Shown here: piece after piece, positions 46,682-57,448 of the stretch
How positions within the stretch are numbered: position 1 is the first letter of the stretch
How the letters are laid out: each line of letters opens with the position of its first letter
Origin: Sulfurimonas sp. HSL3-1
GTDB lineage: Bacteria > Campylobacterota > Campylobacteria > Campylobacterales > Sulfurimonadaceae
Direction: 5' to 3'
Length of the DNA: 64,000 nt
NCBI RefSeq assembly: GCF_039645995.1
Contig: NZ_CP147920.1
Span: 1,116,001-1,180,000 of the forward strand
Translations under genes and position numbers: made by a program
Notes under the pieces: model-generated
The model's database searches: none
What the model saw: the letters and a program-made list of their open reading frames with translations, nothing else
What the model was told of the DNA's origin: nothing

Positions 46682-47554
46682 ATGAAACGCATTGTGAACC
46701 AGTTCCGGCAGCACCGGCATGCGATCGAAATGTTTTTGCGCAACAGGGTAGAGGATGACCGTTTCAATTTTGAGGACGAAGCCGGAATACGCACTGCCTT
46801 CAGCCATCTGCCTTTTTTGCAGATGATCTATCTGATCGGACCCGACCTCAAACAGACGAGCCCGAACTACTACCGGCGGGGCAGGGATGTGACGCGCGTC
46901 GGCACGGATAAAAGCCACTACTTTGCCAATATCAATTTGGAGAACTTCAGTACCTACATGACCAGCCCCTATATTCACCACATCACCGGTGATTCCAGCG
47001 TGACGCTCGTGACAGCGGACGGGGAGGGGGGCTTCGTCGTTTTCGACTTCAACCTGCTCAAACTGCTCGAGGCGCTGCGCCTGATCGAACACAACTCCCG
47101 CTTTGAGCGTTTCAAACTGATCGTCTATGCCCTGGGCGGATCCACCCTGGTCGCTGTCTCGCTTTTCCTGATCCTCTACGGTGCGTATACGTTCGCCTAT
47201 GTCTTCTTCCATACCGCCGACGCCATGCTGCACGAGGTTTTCAAAGCGATCATCGCCATTACCCTGGGGATGGCCATTTTCGACCTGGCCAAAACGATTC
47301 TTGAGAACGAGGTGATGTATAAAAACGCCGGTCGGCAGCGGGAAGGACAGTATGCGCTGCTGGGCAAGTTCCTCGTCTCCATCATCATCGCCCTCTCCAT
47401 CGAGTCGCTGATGGTCGTCTTCAAGATTACGCTGGGAGACTATACGGGGATGGGGTACGGTTTTCTGCTGCTGTTGGGCGTGACGCTGATGATCGTCGGG
47501 CTCGGGTGGTTTGACTACCTGACGACGCGCAGAGTATTGGATGAGGATAAGTAG
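46682..47554 (+). CDS. Membrane protein with periplasmic-sensor-like N-terminal region
   Basis: About 290 residues. The N-terminal 145 residues lack a signal but resemble PDC/Cache sensor cores (FLQMIYLIGPDLKQTSPNYY, DKSHYFANINLENFSTYMTS, HHITGDSSVTLVTA). Four hydrophobic helices follow with a basic loop. No catalytic domain is attached. AAGGAGG precedes ATG 46682; the longer start at 46610 is poor. Function unknown. Confidence 0.7.
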   Translation: MKRIVNQFRQHRHAIEMFLRNRVEDDRFNFEDEAGIRTAFSHLPFLQMIYLIGPDLKQTSPNYYRRGRDVTRVGTDKSHYFANINLENFSTYMTSPYIHHITGDSSVTLVTADGEGGFVVFDFNLLKLLEALRLIEHNSRFERFKLIVYALGGSTLVAVSLFLILYGAYTFAYVFFHTADAMLHEVFKAIIAITLGMAIFDLAKTILENEVMYKNAGRQREGQYALLGKFLVSIIIALSIESLMVVFKITLGDYTGMGYGFLLLLGVTLMIVGLGWFDYLTTRRVLDEDK

Positions 47555-47558
47555 AAAC

Positions 47559-48743
<1,185 letters not shown>

Positions 48744-48867
48744 CTACAATGTCTCCCGATAATAGACAGGCCGTGCCACGCTCATCCCGGCACCGGGCCT
48801 CCACTGCAGACGAAAGAAGGTATTCGCACCGCTACGGGCCCCTGTGCCCGTGTCGCGACATTGGACC

Positions 48868-50271
48868 ATGAAAAAAATTCTCATCATCACGGATTGCACG
48901 ATCGGCGAGCATCTCGTCGAGCGTGCCATCGAAGCCTATTCCAAAGACAATCTTTACTACGTCATCCAGATGAAGGAGCGCAGTTACGAGAATGCCGGTC
49001 CGGACCGCTTCAAATTCTTTACCTTCGACCCGACGAGCCGTTACAAGCTCAGCAACGTATTGAAGATGGAGTTCGTGCAGATCATGCTGGTGATGAGCAG
49101 CCGCGCGGACGCCGTGAATACCCTTGAGAACATCCGGGCCGACAAGCCCTCCGTCCGCGTCATCATGCTGGACCAGTGGGACCTCAAAATCGACGACCCG
49201 AACACGCTCACCATCGACGTCAACGACCAGCTCTCCGCCCGCCTCATCGATTATCTCCCCAACGTCCCCGTGATCGCCCAGAACGTCGGGCTCGGCGAAG
49301 GGGAGGTGATGGAGGTGCTGGTCCCATTCGGCAGCGCCTATGTCTACCGCCATGTCGGTGCCATCGAGCAGTCGCAGTGGCGCATTGCCGGCATCTACCG
49401 CGACCAGCGGCTGATCCTGCCGACCGAACGGACCCTGATACACCCCAACGACCTGCTGCTCCTTGTCGGCGAACCGGACGTACTGATCTCCATCTACCGA
49501 TCTTTCAAGCGGGAACTGGGGCACTTTCCCGCCCCCTACGGCAGCTCAATTTACCTCTTTTTCGACATGGATGTGGACCGCGCGGAGGATATCGTCCCGA
49601 TGCTGCGCAAAACCCTTTACGTGCAGGAGCGCCTCCGCCGCAAGCTCTACATCCGTGTCACCAACCCCGGCGACCTGGACGTGCTGCGCGAAATCAAGGC
49701 TATGCGCTCTTCGGATGTCGAGGTGATGATCGACTATGACCGCCGGGGCGAGGTCTACCTGCTCAGTAATGACAAACGCCATGTCCATGCGGGCTTCATT
49801 ATCGTTTCACGGAAGCTTTTCGGGATCGACGCCGTGCGCAAAGTGCTCTACGATCTCAAGGTCCCGGTGCTGAAAATGGCCTCAGGACAGATGCACAACG
49901 TCAAACGCGCGGTCATGCTGCTCTCCGAGTCCGAGGATGTCGAGAAGATCACCACCACGATGTTCGATATGGCGTCGCAGATGGAGTGGATGATCGAGCT
50001 GCTGGAGTACCAGCAGGACGACAACAGCTTCAAAGAGCAGGTGGAGCAGTACTACCAGAACCTCTCCGCGATCTTCTCACAGTCCGTCTCCATCCGCAAA
50101 AGTACGGACAACCCACTGCGCATGCTCAAAAAAGAGGAGCGATTCGTGCAGTGCATCCCCTTTTCCGAGACGGTCATGCAGCGGCCGGTACTCACCCTTT
50201 TCTCGACAGATCTGCAGGGACTCTCCTTCCACCTGGACCATTTTCACCAGCTTTTCATCCCGGTCCTCTAG
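48868..50271 (+). CDS. TrkA-like protein with C-terminal TrkA_C domains (COG3400)
   Basis: About 467 residues without membrane helices. N-terminal Rossmann-like start (KKILIITDCTIGEHLVERAI, lacking the GxGxxG of true TrkA-N domains), then VLVPFGSAYVYRHVG and IHPNDLLLLVGEP (TrkA_C/RCK_C) and a helical C-terminal part. The family is typical of Campylobacterota. A role in potassium-transport control is suggested by homology alone, and loss of the nucleotide-binding glycines questions it. TACAAT-type -10 lies upstream near 48746. Confidence 0.75.
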   Translation: MKKILIITDCTIGEHLVERAIEAYSKDNLYYVIQMKERSYENAGPDRFKFFTFDPTSRYKLSNVLKMEFVQIMLVMSSRADAVNTLENIRADKPSVRVIMLDQWDLKIDDPNTLTIDVNDQLSARLIDYLPNVPVIAQNVGLGEGEVMEVLVPFGSAYVYRHVGAIEQSQWRIAGIYRDQRLILPTERTLIHPNDLLLLVGEPDVLISIYRSFKRELGHFPAPYGSSIYLFFDMDVDRAEDIVPMLRKTLYVQERLRRKLYIRVTNPGDLDVLREIKAMRSSDVEVMIDYDRRGEVYLLSNDKRHVHAGFIIVSRKLFGIDAVRKVLYDLKVPVLKMASGQMHNVKRAVMLLSESEDVEKITTTMFDMASQMEWMIELLEYQQDDNSFKEQVEQYYQNLSAIFSQSVSIRKSTDNPLRMLKKEERFVQCIPFSETVMQRPVLTLFSTDLQGLSFHLDHFHQLFIPVL

Positions 50272-50345
50272 GAAGCGCACTGTCTCAAGATGGCTATAAG
50301 TCCCATTTAAGTATTATAAGTCACTAATTTTTTTTCGGATAGAGA

Positions 50346-51401
50346 ATGACCGTAGACATCGATCTCAAAAAGACTGTTGACACCTCGTACAAGATCTATA
50401 TTGACGCGCTCCCGGCGCTGACCTTTGACAAGAAAGTTGCCGTCGTAACGAACCCGACGGTTTCCGGGCTGCACCTGGACTACCTGCTCGAGCGCCTTGA
50501 GGCACCGGCGGTGGAAGTGATTACCCTTCCTGATGGCGAGCAGTACAAGAACTGGGAAAGCATTGAGACGGTACTCGGTGCGCTTTTCGAGGCGCGTTTC
50601 AACCGCAGTTCGCTCCTTATTGCCTTCGGCGGCGGTGTGATCGGCGACATGACGGGGTTTGCCGCGAGCATCTTCCAGCGGGGGATCGACTTTATCCAGA
50701 TCCCGACGACGCTGCTCTCGCAGGTCGATGCCAGTGTCGGCGGCAAGACCGGGATCAACAACCGCTACGGCAAGAACCTCGTCGGGGCCTTCCACCAACC
50801 CATCGCCGTCTATGCCGACCCCCACTTCCTTGCAACCCTTCCGCCGCGCGAATTCGCCGCGGGGGTCGCGGAGATCGTCAAGATGGCCGTCACTTTCGAT
50901 GCCGATTTCTTCGCATGGCTCGAGACGGCGGACCTCTCAAAACCAGAACAGCTTGCCGAAGCGGTGGCGCGTTCGGTCAAAACGAAGGCAGCCGTGGTCG
51001 CCCAGGACGAGAAGGAGCGTGGGCTGCGCGCGGCGCTGAACTACGGGCACACCTTCGGCCACGTCATCGAGAACGAGACGAACTACACGACCTATCTGCA
51101 CGGCGAGACGGTCGCCATCGGGATGGTCATGGCCAACCGCCTGGCCGTTGCGCTGGGGCTGATGGAGGCGACGGAAGCGGAGCGGGTCGAGCAACTGCTG
51201 CAGCGCTACGGCCTGCCGGTCCGCTACGCCATCGCCGACGTCGATGCCTTCTACGAGGCCTTCTTCCTTGACAAAAAGAGCGGCGACAACTCGATCACCT
51301 TCATTCTGCCGCAGCATCTCGGCGGTGTCGAGATGCGCAGTGACATTCCCCGCGAGGCGGTGATGGACATCCTGCGCACTTTCACGGAGGCTGCACAATG
51401 A
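50346..51401 (+). CDS. aroB: 3-dehydroquinate synthase
   Basis: 351 residues. GGGVIGDMTGFAAS (NAD-binding), PTTLLSQVDASVGGKTGIN, and the metal-site NYGHTFGHVIENE identify AroB. It is the second step of the shikimate pathway. First gene of a run of overlapping genes reaching mogA; its stop overlaps the mscS start (ATGA). Confidence 0.97.
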   Translation: MTVDIDLKKTVDTSYKIYIDALPALTFDKKVAVVTNPTVSGLHLDYLLERLEAPAVEVITLPDGEQYKNWESIETVLGALFEARFNRSSLLIAFGGGVIGDMTGFAASIFQRGIDFIQIPTTLLSQVDASVGGKTGINNRYGKNLVGAFHQPIAVYADPHFLATLPPREFAAGVAEIVKMAVTFDADFFAWLETADLSKPEQLAEAVARSVKTKAAVVAQDEKERGLRAALNYGHTFGHVIENETNYTTYLHGETVAIGMVMANRLAVALGLMEATEAERVEQLLQRYGLPVRYAIADVDAFYEAFFLDKKSGDNSITFILPQHLGGVEMRSDIPREAVMDILRTFTEAAQ

Positions 51402-53482
51402 TCGGACGTCTCGCCGAAAGCCTGCTCTGTTCGGCAGTACTGCTCTTTACCGGACCGCTGGCCGTTTCAGCCATGGGCGCCGAAACGCCTGCAAAGGCGG
51501 CGATCACATTACAAAAGCCGCTCTCCTGGAGCAGTGTCGTCGACACCTATGCGCACCGCCATATCCTCCAGGAGCGTCTGGCACAGGTCGATGTGGCGCT
51601 GCAGAACGCCAAAGCGGCGGGCAAAGCCGAAACGGTCCGCCGTCTGGAGCGTGACCGTCAGCGGCTGGACGCGGAGCTGGGACGGATCGACACCGCTGCC
51701 GTAGCCGCCGTCGAGTATTATGTCCACCCTATGGGCGAAGAGCTTTCCATCCGCACCGAAATGTACCGCGGTTACGAATCGAAGGCTGCCGAACTCGAAC
51801 CGCTGAAGAGCGAGCTGCAGCAGAAGCAGCAGAGCCTCAACCAACTGCTGGGGACGGCACGGGACTCCGCCGAGGTGCAGCAGTCGCTCAAGGCGACGAC
51901 CTTCGCCTTGGAAACGATCAGCCGGATCCAGCAGCGGATCGTCCACCTTTCCGACGCGCGGCTGACCCGGGTCAACGAGCTGCGTAAGCAGGAAGACGAT
52001 CTTAAAGACGAACTGGACAAAAGCAATATCTGGCAGAAGAGCTATACGGCCTACCTGACCTACCTGGACGTTAAAAAGGACCTCGCGGCGCTGCAGGAGC
52101 AGATCGATGCCATCGACCGCTCCGACGACTCTGAAGCCCGTATGGAGCAGCGCGACGCCCTGCTGGCGAAGCAGAAGATCATGAGCGACCAGCTCTCCTT
52201 GCTGCAGTCGCACTCCGCTTCTCCCTTCGCGGACCTGCTCAAACCCGAGGAGATCGACGCGGCGCCGGAGATCAGCAACCCCATCGACATTTTCGCCGGG
52301 GTCTCCTACAACAAGAAGGTGCGCGAACAGCTCAGCGAGTATATCAAGCGCGGGGACGAGCTGAAACGTTACCTGCGGCTGCTGCTGGACGAACGTCAGC
52401 TTCTCTCCAGCCTCTCCGACGTCGACAGCGAGGAAGCGTACGCCAAGAAGATCGCCGGACTCGACTCCATGACGGACAAGTACCAGACGGCCTATACGAC
52501 GCTGCAGGATACGGCGGACGTCTATGCCAAGCGGGTCGAGGAGATCGAACTCAAGAACAACAAGGCGATCGAGGAGCAGCTCTTCAAACTGGCCAATATC
52601 GGCGGTATCATCCTGTTCCTGCTCATCATCTTCTTCATCATGAAGCAGATCGCGAAGCGCTATATCAGCGACAACGAACGTTTCTATATGGCGAACAAAG
52701 TCATCACCTTCGCCAACGTCTCATTGATTCTGCTGGTCCTGCTCTTCAACTACATCGAGAACGTCAGCTACGTCGTCACTGTCCTCGGGTTTGCCTCCGC
52801 CGGTATCGCCATTGCGATGAAGGACTGGTTTATGAGCATGCTCGGCTGGCTCGTCATCGTCTTCGGCGGCTCCATCCACGTCGGTGATAGGGTCCGCGTC
52901 GACAAGGACGGCAAGCAGTACGTCGGGGACGTCCTGGACATCTCGCTGCTGCGGATCACCATTCTCGAAGATATCACGCTGACGACCTATATGCACAACC
53001 GCCGGGCGGGACGGGTCATCTTCATCCCGAACAACTACATCTTCACGGAGATGATCGCCAACTATACCCACGTCTCCCTCAAAACGGTGTGGGACGGCAT
53101 CGACATCACGATCACCTTCGATTCAAACCACAAAAAGGCGCAGCTCATCGCCAAGGAGATCACGCGCAAGTTCGCCAAGGGGTATACGGACATCACCCGT
53201 AACCAGCTCAACAAGCTGCGCAGCCGCTACAACCTGAAAAACACGAACGTCGAACCGCGCATCTACTCTTTTGCCGAGGAGAACGGGGTGCGTATCAGCG
53301 CCTGGTACCTCACCAATGCCTACGCGACCCTGACGCTGCGCAGCACGATCTCCATGGAGATCCTCGACGCCTACGGGAAGGAAGACGACATTACCATCGC
53401 CTACCCGACCCAGCGTCTGCGTCTGCAGAACGAGCCGCTGCCGCAGCCGCGATCCCTGCCCGAGGAGGGCGAACCTGTATGA
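51398..53482 (+). CDS. MscS family mechanosensitive channel with long periplasmic coiled coil
   Basis: 694 residues. A signal-like first helix, then about 380 residues of mostly helical, heptad-rich periplasmic region (KSELQQKQQSLNQLL), then three to four membrane helices and the MscS core (FASAGIAIAMKDWFMSMLGW, VVFGGSIHVGDRVRVDKDG, RVIFIPNNYIF) with the cytoplasmic vestibule. It releases solutes on osmotic downshock. ATGA overlaps on both ends. Confidence 0.9.
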   Translation: MIGRLAESLLCSAVLLFTGPLAVSAMGAETPAKAAITLQKPLSWSSVVDTYAHRHILQERLAQVDVALQNAKAAGKAETVRRLERDRQRLDAELGRIDTAAVAAVEYYVHPMGEELSIRTEMYRGYESKAAELEPLKSELQQKQQSLNQLLGTARDSAEVQQSLKATTFALETISRIQQRIVHLSDARLTRVNELRKQEDDLKDELDKSNIWQKSYTAYLTYLDVKKDLAALQEQIDAIDRSDDSEARMEQRDALLAKQKIMSDQLSLLQSHSASPFADLLKPEEIDAAPEISNPIDIFAGVSYNKKVREQLSEYIKRGDELKRYLRLLLDERQLLSSLSDVDSEEAYAKKIAGLDSMTDKYQTAYTTLQDTADVYAKRVEEIELKNNKAIEEQLFKLANIGGIILFLLIIFFIMKQIAKRYISDNERFYMANKVITFANVSLILLVLLFNYIENVSYVVTVLGFASAGIAIAMKDWFMSMLGWLVIVFGGSIHVGDRVRVDKDGKQYVGDVLDISLLRITILEDITLTTYMHNRRAGRVIFIPNNYIFTEMIANYTHVSLKTVWDGIDITITFDSNHKKAQLIAKEITRKFAKGYTDITRNQLNKLRSRYNLKNTNVEPRIYSFAEENGVRISAWYLTNAYATLTLRSTISMEILDAYGKEDDITIAYPTQRLRLQNEPLPQPRSLPEEGEPV

Positions 53483-54726
53483 AGCCCAAAGTCTACTTCA
53501 AGACCTTCGGATGCCGCACCAACGTCTTCGACACGCAGGTGATGATGGGGCGGTTGCAGGATTTTGAAGTCACCGAGGACGAATCGGCCGCGGACATCGT
53601 CGTCGTCAACTCCTGTACCGTCACCAACGGGGCCGATACGGGGGTCAGAGGTTACATCAACGCCCAGGAGCGCGCGGGCCGGACCGTCATGCTGACGGGC
53701 TGCGGGGCGCACACCAAGGGCGAAACCCTCTTCGACGCCGGAAAGGTCCAGGGGGTTTTCGGACAGTCGGAAAAGGCGAAGATCAACGAACTGCTGCAGC
53801 GCAAGACCCGTTTTTACGAACTGGGAGACCTGGAGTTCATCGACGACAACGTCGTCGAGCAGTTCGTCGGTAAAAGCCGCGCCTTCATCAAGATTCAGGA
53901 GGGGTGCAGCTTCCGCTGCAGCTACTGCATCATCCCCTTTGTGCGAGGGGATGCGCGCAGCGTCGACGAGCAGGTGATCCTGGAGCAGGTGAGCCGCCTG
54001 GCCGCCAACGGTTTCGGGGAGTTCATCCTCACCGGGACCAACATCGGCAGCTACGGGCAGGGTGAGAACCGCTCCATCGCCACGCTGCTGCGGAAGATGA
54101 GCCTGATCCGCGGTGTGCGCCGCATCCGCCTGGGTTCTTTGGAACCGGTGCAGATCACCGACGCTTTCAAGGAGATTCTGGACGAGCCGTGGCTGGAGCG
54201 CCACCTTCACATCGCTCTGCAGCACACCTCCAAGGAGATGCTCAAACTGATGAACCGCCGCAACAAGTTCGACGAGGACCTGAAGCTCTTTTCCGAGCTG
54301 GCCGCGAAGGGCTTCGCGCTGGGCACGGATTTCATCGTCGGGCACCCCGGCGAGACGGAGGCGCGCTGGGAAGAGGCGTGGGGACATCTGCAGCAGCTGC
54401 CGCTGACGCACGTACACGCCTTTACCTACTCCAAGCGCGACGGCACGCCCTCGGCGACGATGAAACCCGAGATCAGCGGGGCCGTCGCCAAGGAGCGGCT
54501 GTCGCAGCTGACGGCCCTGGTGGATGCGAACAACCTTGCGTTCCGCCGCGAACACTGCACGGACCTGGACGTGCTCGTCGAGTCCGTGACAGACGACGGG
54601 CGCTACCAGGGGTATGACCAGTACTACAACAAGATCCTTATCGACAGCGAGGCAGACCTGGAAGGCAACTGGATCCGGATCGAATCCGCCACCGCAGCAG
54701 AGGAGTACAACCATGCAGTCGTCTGA
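53479..54726 (+). CDS. mtaB: tRNA t6A37 methylthiotransferase MtaB
   Basis: 415 residues. The N-terminal UPF0004 domain (FKTFGCRTNVFDT; VNSCTVTNGAD), the radical-SAM cluster CSFRCSYC, HIALQHTSKEMLKLMNR, GFALGTDFIVGHPGE and a TRAM-like C-terminus identify an MtaB/MiaB-type enzyme. It thiomethylates t6A37 of tRNA. Overlaps mscS by four bases and the FtsH-like gene by 14. Confidence 0.93.
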   Translation: MKPKVYFKTFGCRTNVFDTQVMMGRLQDFEVTEDESAADIVVVNSCTVTNGADTGVRGYINAQERAGRTVMLTGCGAHTKGETLFDAGKVQGVFGQSEKAKINELLQRKTRFYELGDLEFIDDNVVEQFVGKSRAFIKIQEGCSFRCSYCIIPFVRGDARSVDEQVILEQVSRLAANGFGEFILTGTNIGSYGQGENRSIATLLRKMSLIRGVRRIRLGSLEPVQITDAFKEILDEPWLERHLHIALQHTSKEMLKLMNRRNKFDEDLKLFSELAAKGFALGTDFIVGHPGETEARWEEAWGHLQQLPLTHVHAFTYSKRDGTPSATMKPEISGAVAKERLSQLTALVDANNLAFRREHCTDLDVLVESVTDDGRYQGYDQYYNKILIDSEADLEGNWIRIESATAAEEYNHAVV

Positions 54727-56356
54727 CAAAGCCAAGTGGATCATCGCCGCCTCGGCGGTCCTGCTCATCGCATTGACGCTCTTCGCCTTTCTGCGCGACA
54801 GCACCAAGCCGATCAGCCGCGATCAGCTCAATACGCTCATTGCCGGGGGAGAACTGAAACAGGTCGTCGAACGGGAGAGCTCCTACCTGCTGAGCAGCAG
54901 CGAAGGGCGATTCAGCATCGTCAAATCCCAGGTCCCCTCTGGTACCTTCGACGCCTATGTCGTCAAAACGGAGGAGGGCGGGGCCATCGTCATCGCCATT
55001 TTGACCCTGATCATTCTCCTGGGAGCGGCGTCACTGCTGCTGCGCTACTGGATGAAGCACCGCCGCTTCCCGGGCGCACCGGTCAAATCCGCCCAGGGGG
55101 CGGGTGCGCCGGAACAGACCTACCACGTTCAGCCGGTTGTCTCCGACGTCACCTTCAGCGATATCGGCGGCATCAGCGACGTCAAGGAAGAGCTCGAGGA
55201 GATTATCGATTTTCTCAAGAACCCCCAGCGCTACCGTCACTTCGGTGCGCGCCTGCCCAAGGGCGTCTTGCTGGTCGGCCCTCCGGGCGTCGGCAAGACG
55301 ATGATCGCCAAGGCGGTCGCCGCCGAGGCGAACGCGCCCTTTTATTACCAGAGCGCTTCCTCCTTTGTCCACATCTACGTCGGGATGGGGGCCAAGCGCG
55401 TCAGCGAGCTCTTCCGCGCCGCGGCGTCCAACGCCCCGGCCATTATCTTTATCGACGAGATCGACGCCGTCGGCAAGGTGCGCGACGGGGGCAGCAACGA
55501 GGAGCGCGAAGCGACCCTGAACCAGCTGCTCACCGAGATGGACGGCTTTACAGATTCCAGTGGCATTATCGTTATCGCTGCGACGAATAAGATCGAAGTG
55601 CTCGACCCGGCCCTGCTGCGCGCGGGCCGCTTCGACCGCCGCATTTTCGTCGATCTTCCGACGCCGCATGAGCGCGAGGCGATCATCGCGAAGTACCTGG
55701 AGAAGATCCCCCACAGCGTGGACGCGAAAGCGATCGCGGAGATCACCGTCGGCTTCAACGGTGCGGCGCTGGCCGCGCTGGTGAACGAAGCGGCGCTGCA
55801 CTCCCTGCGCAACCGCCAGATCCATGTCCGTATGGAGGACGTTTTGGCCGTCAAGGACAAGGTCGCCTACGGCAAGAAGCGGCTTCCGATCCTCAACGAG
55901 GAGCAGAAAGAGTGCCGGGCGACCTACCTCGCGGGCAAAGCCGTCGCCGCTACCTGGTTCGACCTGGCCTTTGAAAAGGTGATGCTGGGTTCGGAAAGCA
56001 TCCGTCCGGCCCTCTCCGACCCGCTGATGCGTCACGAGATTGAATCGCACATCCGCATGCTGCTTGCCGGCAAGGTAATGTGCGATATCCGCTACCGCGA
56101 ACATGCCTCCAGTGCCAAAGAGGATATCGATGCCGCACTGACCCTTGCCAAAGCGATGCTCTTCGAGTACGGCATGGGTGATTCACTGCTGCCATCGCAG
56201 GAGGCGCTGCCGCAATTGCTCGAGCGCATCGAGCAGGAGACCCGCACTCTGCTCGAGGGCAAAACGGCCCTGGTTGACGGGATCGTCGATGTGCTGCTTG
56301 AGCGCGAAAGCATCTCCAAAGAGGAGATCAAAGCCCGGATCGATGCGGTTTTATAG
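54713..56356 (+). CDS. FtsH-like AAA+ protein without the metalloprotease motif
   Basis: About 547 residues. N-terminal membrane helix, periplasmic segment, second helix (residues about 85-110), then a full FtsH-type AAA+ module: Walker A GPPGVGKT (about 189-196), Walker B IIFIDEIDAVG (about 243-252), and the second region of homology with RAGRFDRRIFVDLPTP. Where FtsH has HEAGHA, this protein reads TYLAGKA (about 403-409); both His and the Glu are gone, so proteolysis should be lost. It may act as an unfoldase or chaperone. GAGGAG ribosome site within mtaB. Confidence 0.88.
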   Translation: MQSSDKAKWIIAASAVLLIALTLFAFLRDSTKPISRDQLNTLIAGGELKQVVERESSYLLSSSEGRFSIVKSQVPSGTFDAYVVKTEEGGAIVIAILTLIILLGAASLLLRYWMKHRRFPGAPVKSAQGAGAPEQTYHVQPVVSDVTFSDIGGISDVKEELEEIIDFLKNPQRYRHFGARLPKGVLLVGPPGVGKTMIAKAVAAEANAPFYYQSASSFVHIYVGMGAKRVSELFRAAASNAPAIIFIDEIDAVGKVRDGGSNEEREATLNQLLTEMDGFTDSSGIIVIAATNKIEVLDPALLRAGRFDRRIFVDLPTPHEREAIIAKYLEKIPHSVDAKAIAEITVGFNGAALAALVNEAALHSLRNRQIHVRMEDVLAVKDKVAYGKKRLPILNEEQKECRATYLAGKAVAATWFDLAFEKVMLGSESIRPALSDPLMRHEIESHIRMLLAGKVMCDIRYREHASSAKEDIDAALTLAKAMLFEYGMGDSLLPSQEALPQLLERIEQETRTLLEGKTALVDGIVDVLLERESISKEEIKARIDAVL

Positions 56357-56855
56357 CGGTTTCTGCCTGAGGGACGAATCGACCTTCTTCGCGCCGTGGC
56401 TGAAGCAGAACGACTTTACGGTCGCAGGGTTTAGCTACGGGGCCATTAAAGCGCTCTATGACGTCCTGCAGAGCGAGAGGCGCATCGATACGCTGCAGCT
56501 CTTCTCGCCCGCTTATTTCTGCAACAAGCCCGACAGTTTCAAACGGCTGCAGATGAAGGGGTACAAACGCGATAGCGCGGCGTACCGGGCGCATTTTATC
56601 GAGAGTTGTTTCGCGCCTTATCCCGCCCGCGACGTCAGCGTCTATGACGAGGGGGAGGAGGCGCTCGAGGATCTGCTGGGATACCCATGGCCCGAAAAGC
56701 CGCTGCGGGAGCTGAACGAACGCGGGGTGCACATCGAGGTCTACCTCGGCGGGAAGGACGCCGTCATCGACGCAGATGCGGCCCGGGCGTTCTTCAAACC
56801 CTACGCGACTCTATACTATTTTAAAGACGCAAACCACTTTTTGCAAGGAGCATAA
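56343..56855 (+). CDS. bioV: Pimeloyl-ACP methyl ester esterase BioV
   Basis: 170 residues, an alpha/beta hydrolase reduced in size. The N-terminus MRFYSGFCLRDESTFFAPWL and the nucleophile elbow VAGFSYGAIKA (Ser31), Asp in LGGKDAVID and His in DANHFLQ match the Helicobacter-type BioV. It frees pimeloyl-ACP from its methyl ester for biotin synthesis, which would in turn support the biotin-dependent carboxylase in this window. Overlaps the FtsH-like gene by 14 bases. Confidence 0.85.
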   Translation: MRFYSGFCLRDESTFFAPWLKQNDFTVAGFSYGAIKALYDVLQSERRIDTLQLFSPAYFCNKPDSFKRLQMKGYKRDSAAYRAHFIESCFAPYPARDVSVYDEGEEALEDLLGYPWPEKPLRELNERGVHIEVYLGGKDAVIDADAARAFFKPYATLYYFKDANHFLQGA

Positions 56856-56856
56856 T

Positions 56857-57390
56857 ATGAGCAATATCAAAATCGGTGTCATCACCGCCTCCGACCGCGC
56901 CAGTGCGGGTATCTACGAAGACATTTCCGGCATGGCGATCCAGGAGACGATGACGGCGTACCTCACGAGCAGTTTCGAGATCGAGTACCGCTGTATCCCC
57001 GACGAGCAGGAGACCATCGAAGCGACAATGAAGGAGCTCTGCGACGAAGCCGGCTGCTGCCTCGTCGTCACGACGGGCGGTACGGGCCCCGCGCCCCGCG
57101 ACGTCACCCCGGAAGCGACGGAGAACGTCTGCGAAAAGATGATGCCGGGCTTCGGCGAGCTGATGCGCCAGGTAAGCCTGCAGTACGTCCCGACGGCGAT
57201 CCTGTCGCGCCAGACGGCCGGCATCCGCGGCCAGTCGCTCATCATCAACCTCCCGGGCAAACCGAAGTCCATCCGCGAGTGCCTCGACGCCGTCTTCCCG
57301 GCCGTGCCGTACTGCATCGATCTGATCGGCGGCCCTTACCTCGTCACCGATGAGAGCGTCATCAAAGCCTTCCGTCCGAAGGCGAAATAG
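56857..57390 (+). CDS. mogA: Molybdopterin adenylyltransferase MogA
   Basis: 177 residues. IGVITASDRASAGIYEDISG, VVTTGGTGPAPRDVTPEAT and LSRQTAGIRGQSLIINLPG are MogA signatures. It activates molybdopterin by adenylation before metal insertion. ATG at 56857 behind AAGGAG, one base after bioV. The final 17 codons have a degenerate twin at 59226-59276, which marks this 3' end as an insertion boundary. Confidence 0.95.
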   Translation: MSNIKIGVITASDRASAGIYEDISGMAIQETMTAYLTSSFEIEYRCIPDEQETIEATMKELCDEAGCCLVVTTGGTGPAPRDVTPEATENVCEKMMPGFGELMRQVSLQYVPTAILSRQTAGIRGQSLIINLPGKPKSIRECLDAVFPAVPYCIDLIGGPYLVTDESVIKAFRPKAK

Positions 57391-57448
57391 CGTCAGCTCT
57401 CCCTGAATCTTGTAGGACTGTCCAACTTTGCGCCGGGGCTCTCAGGCC

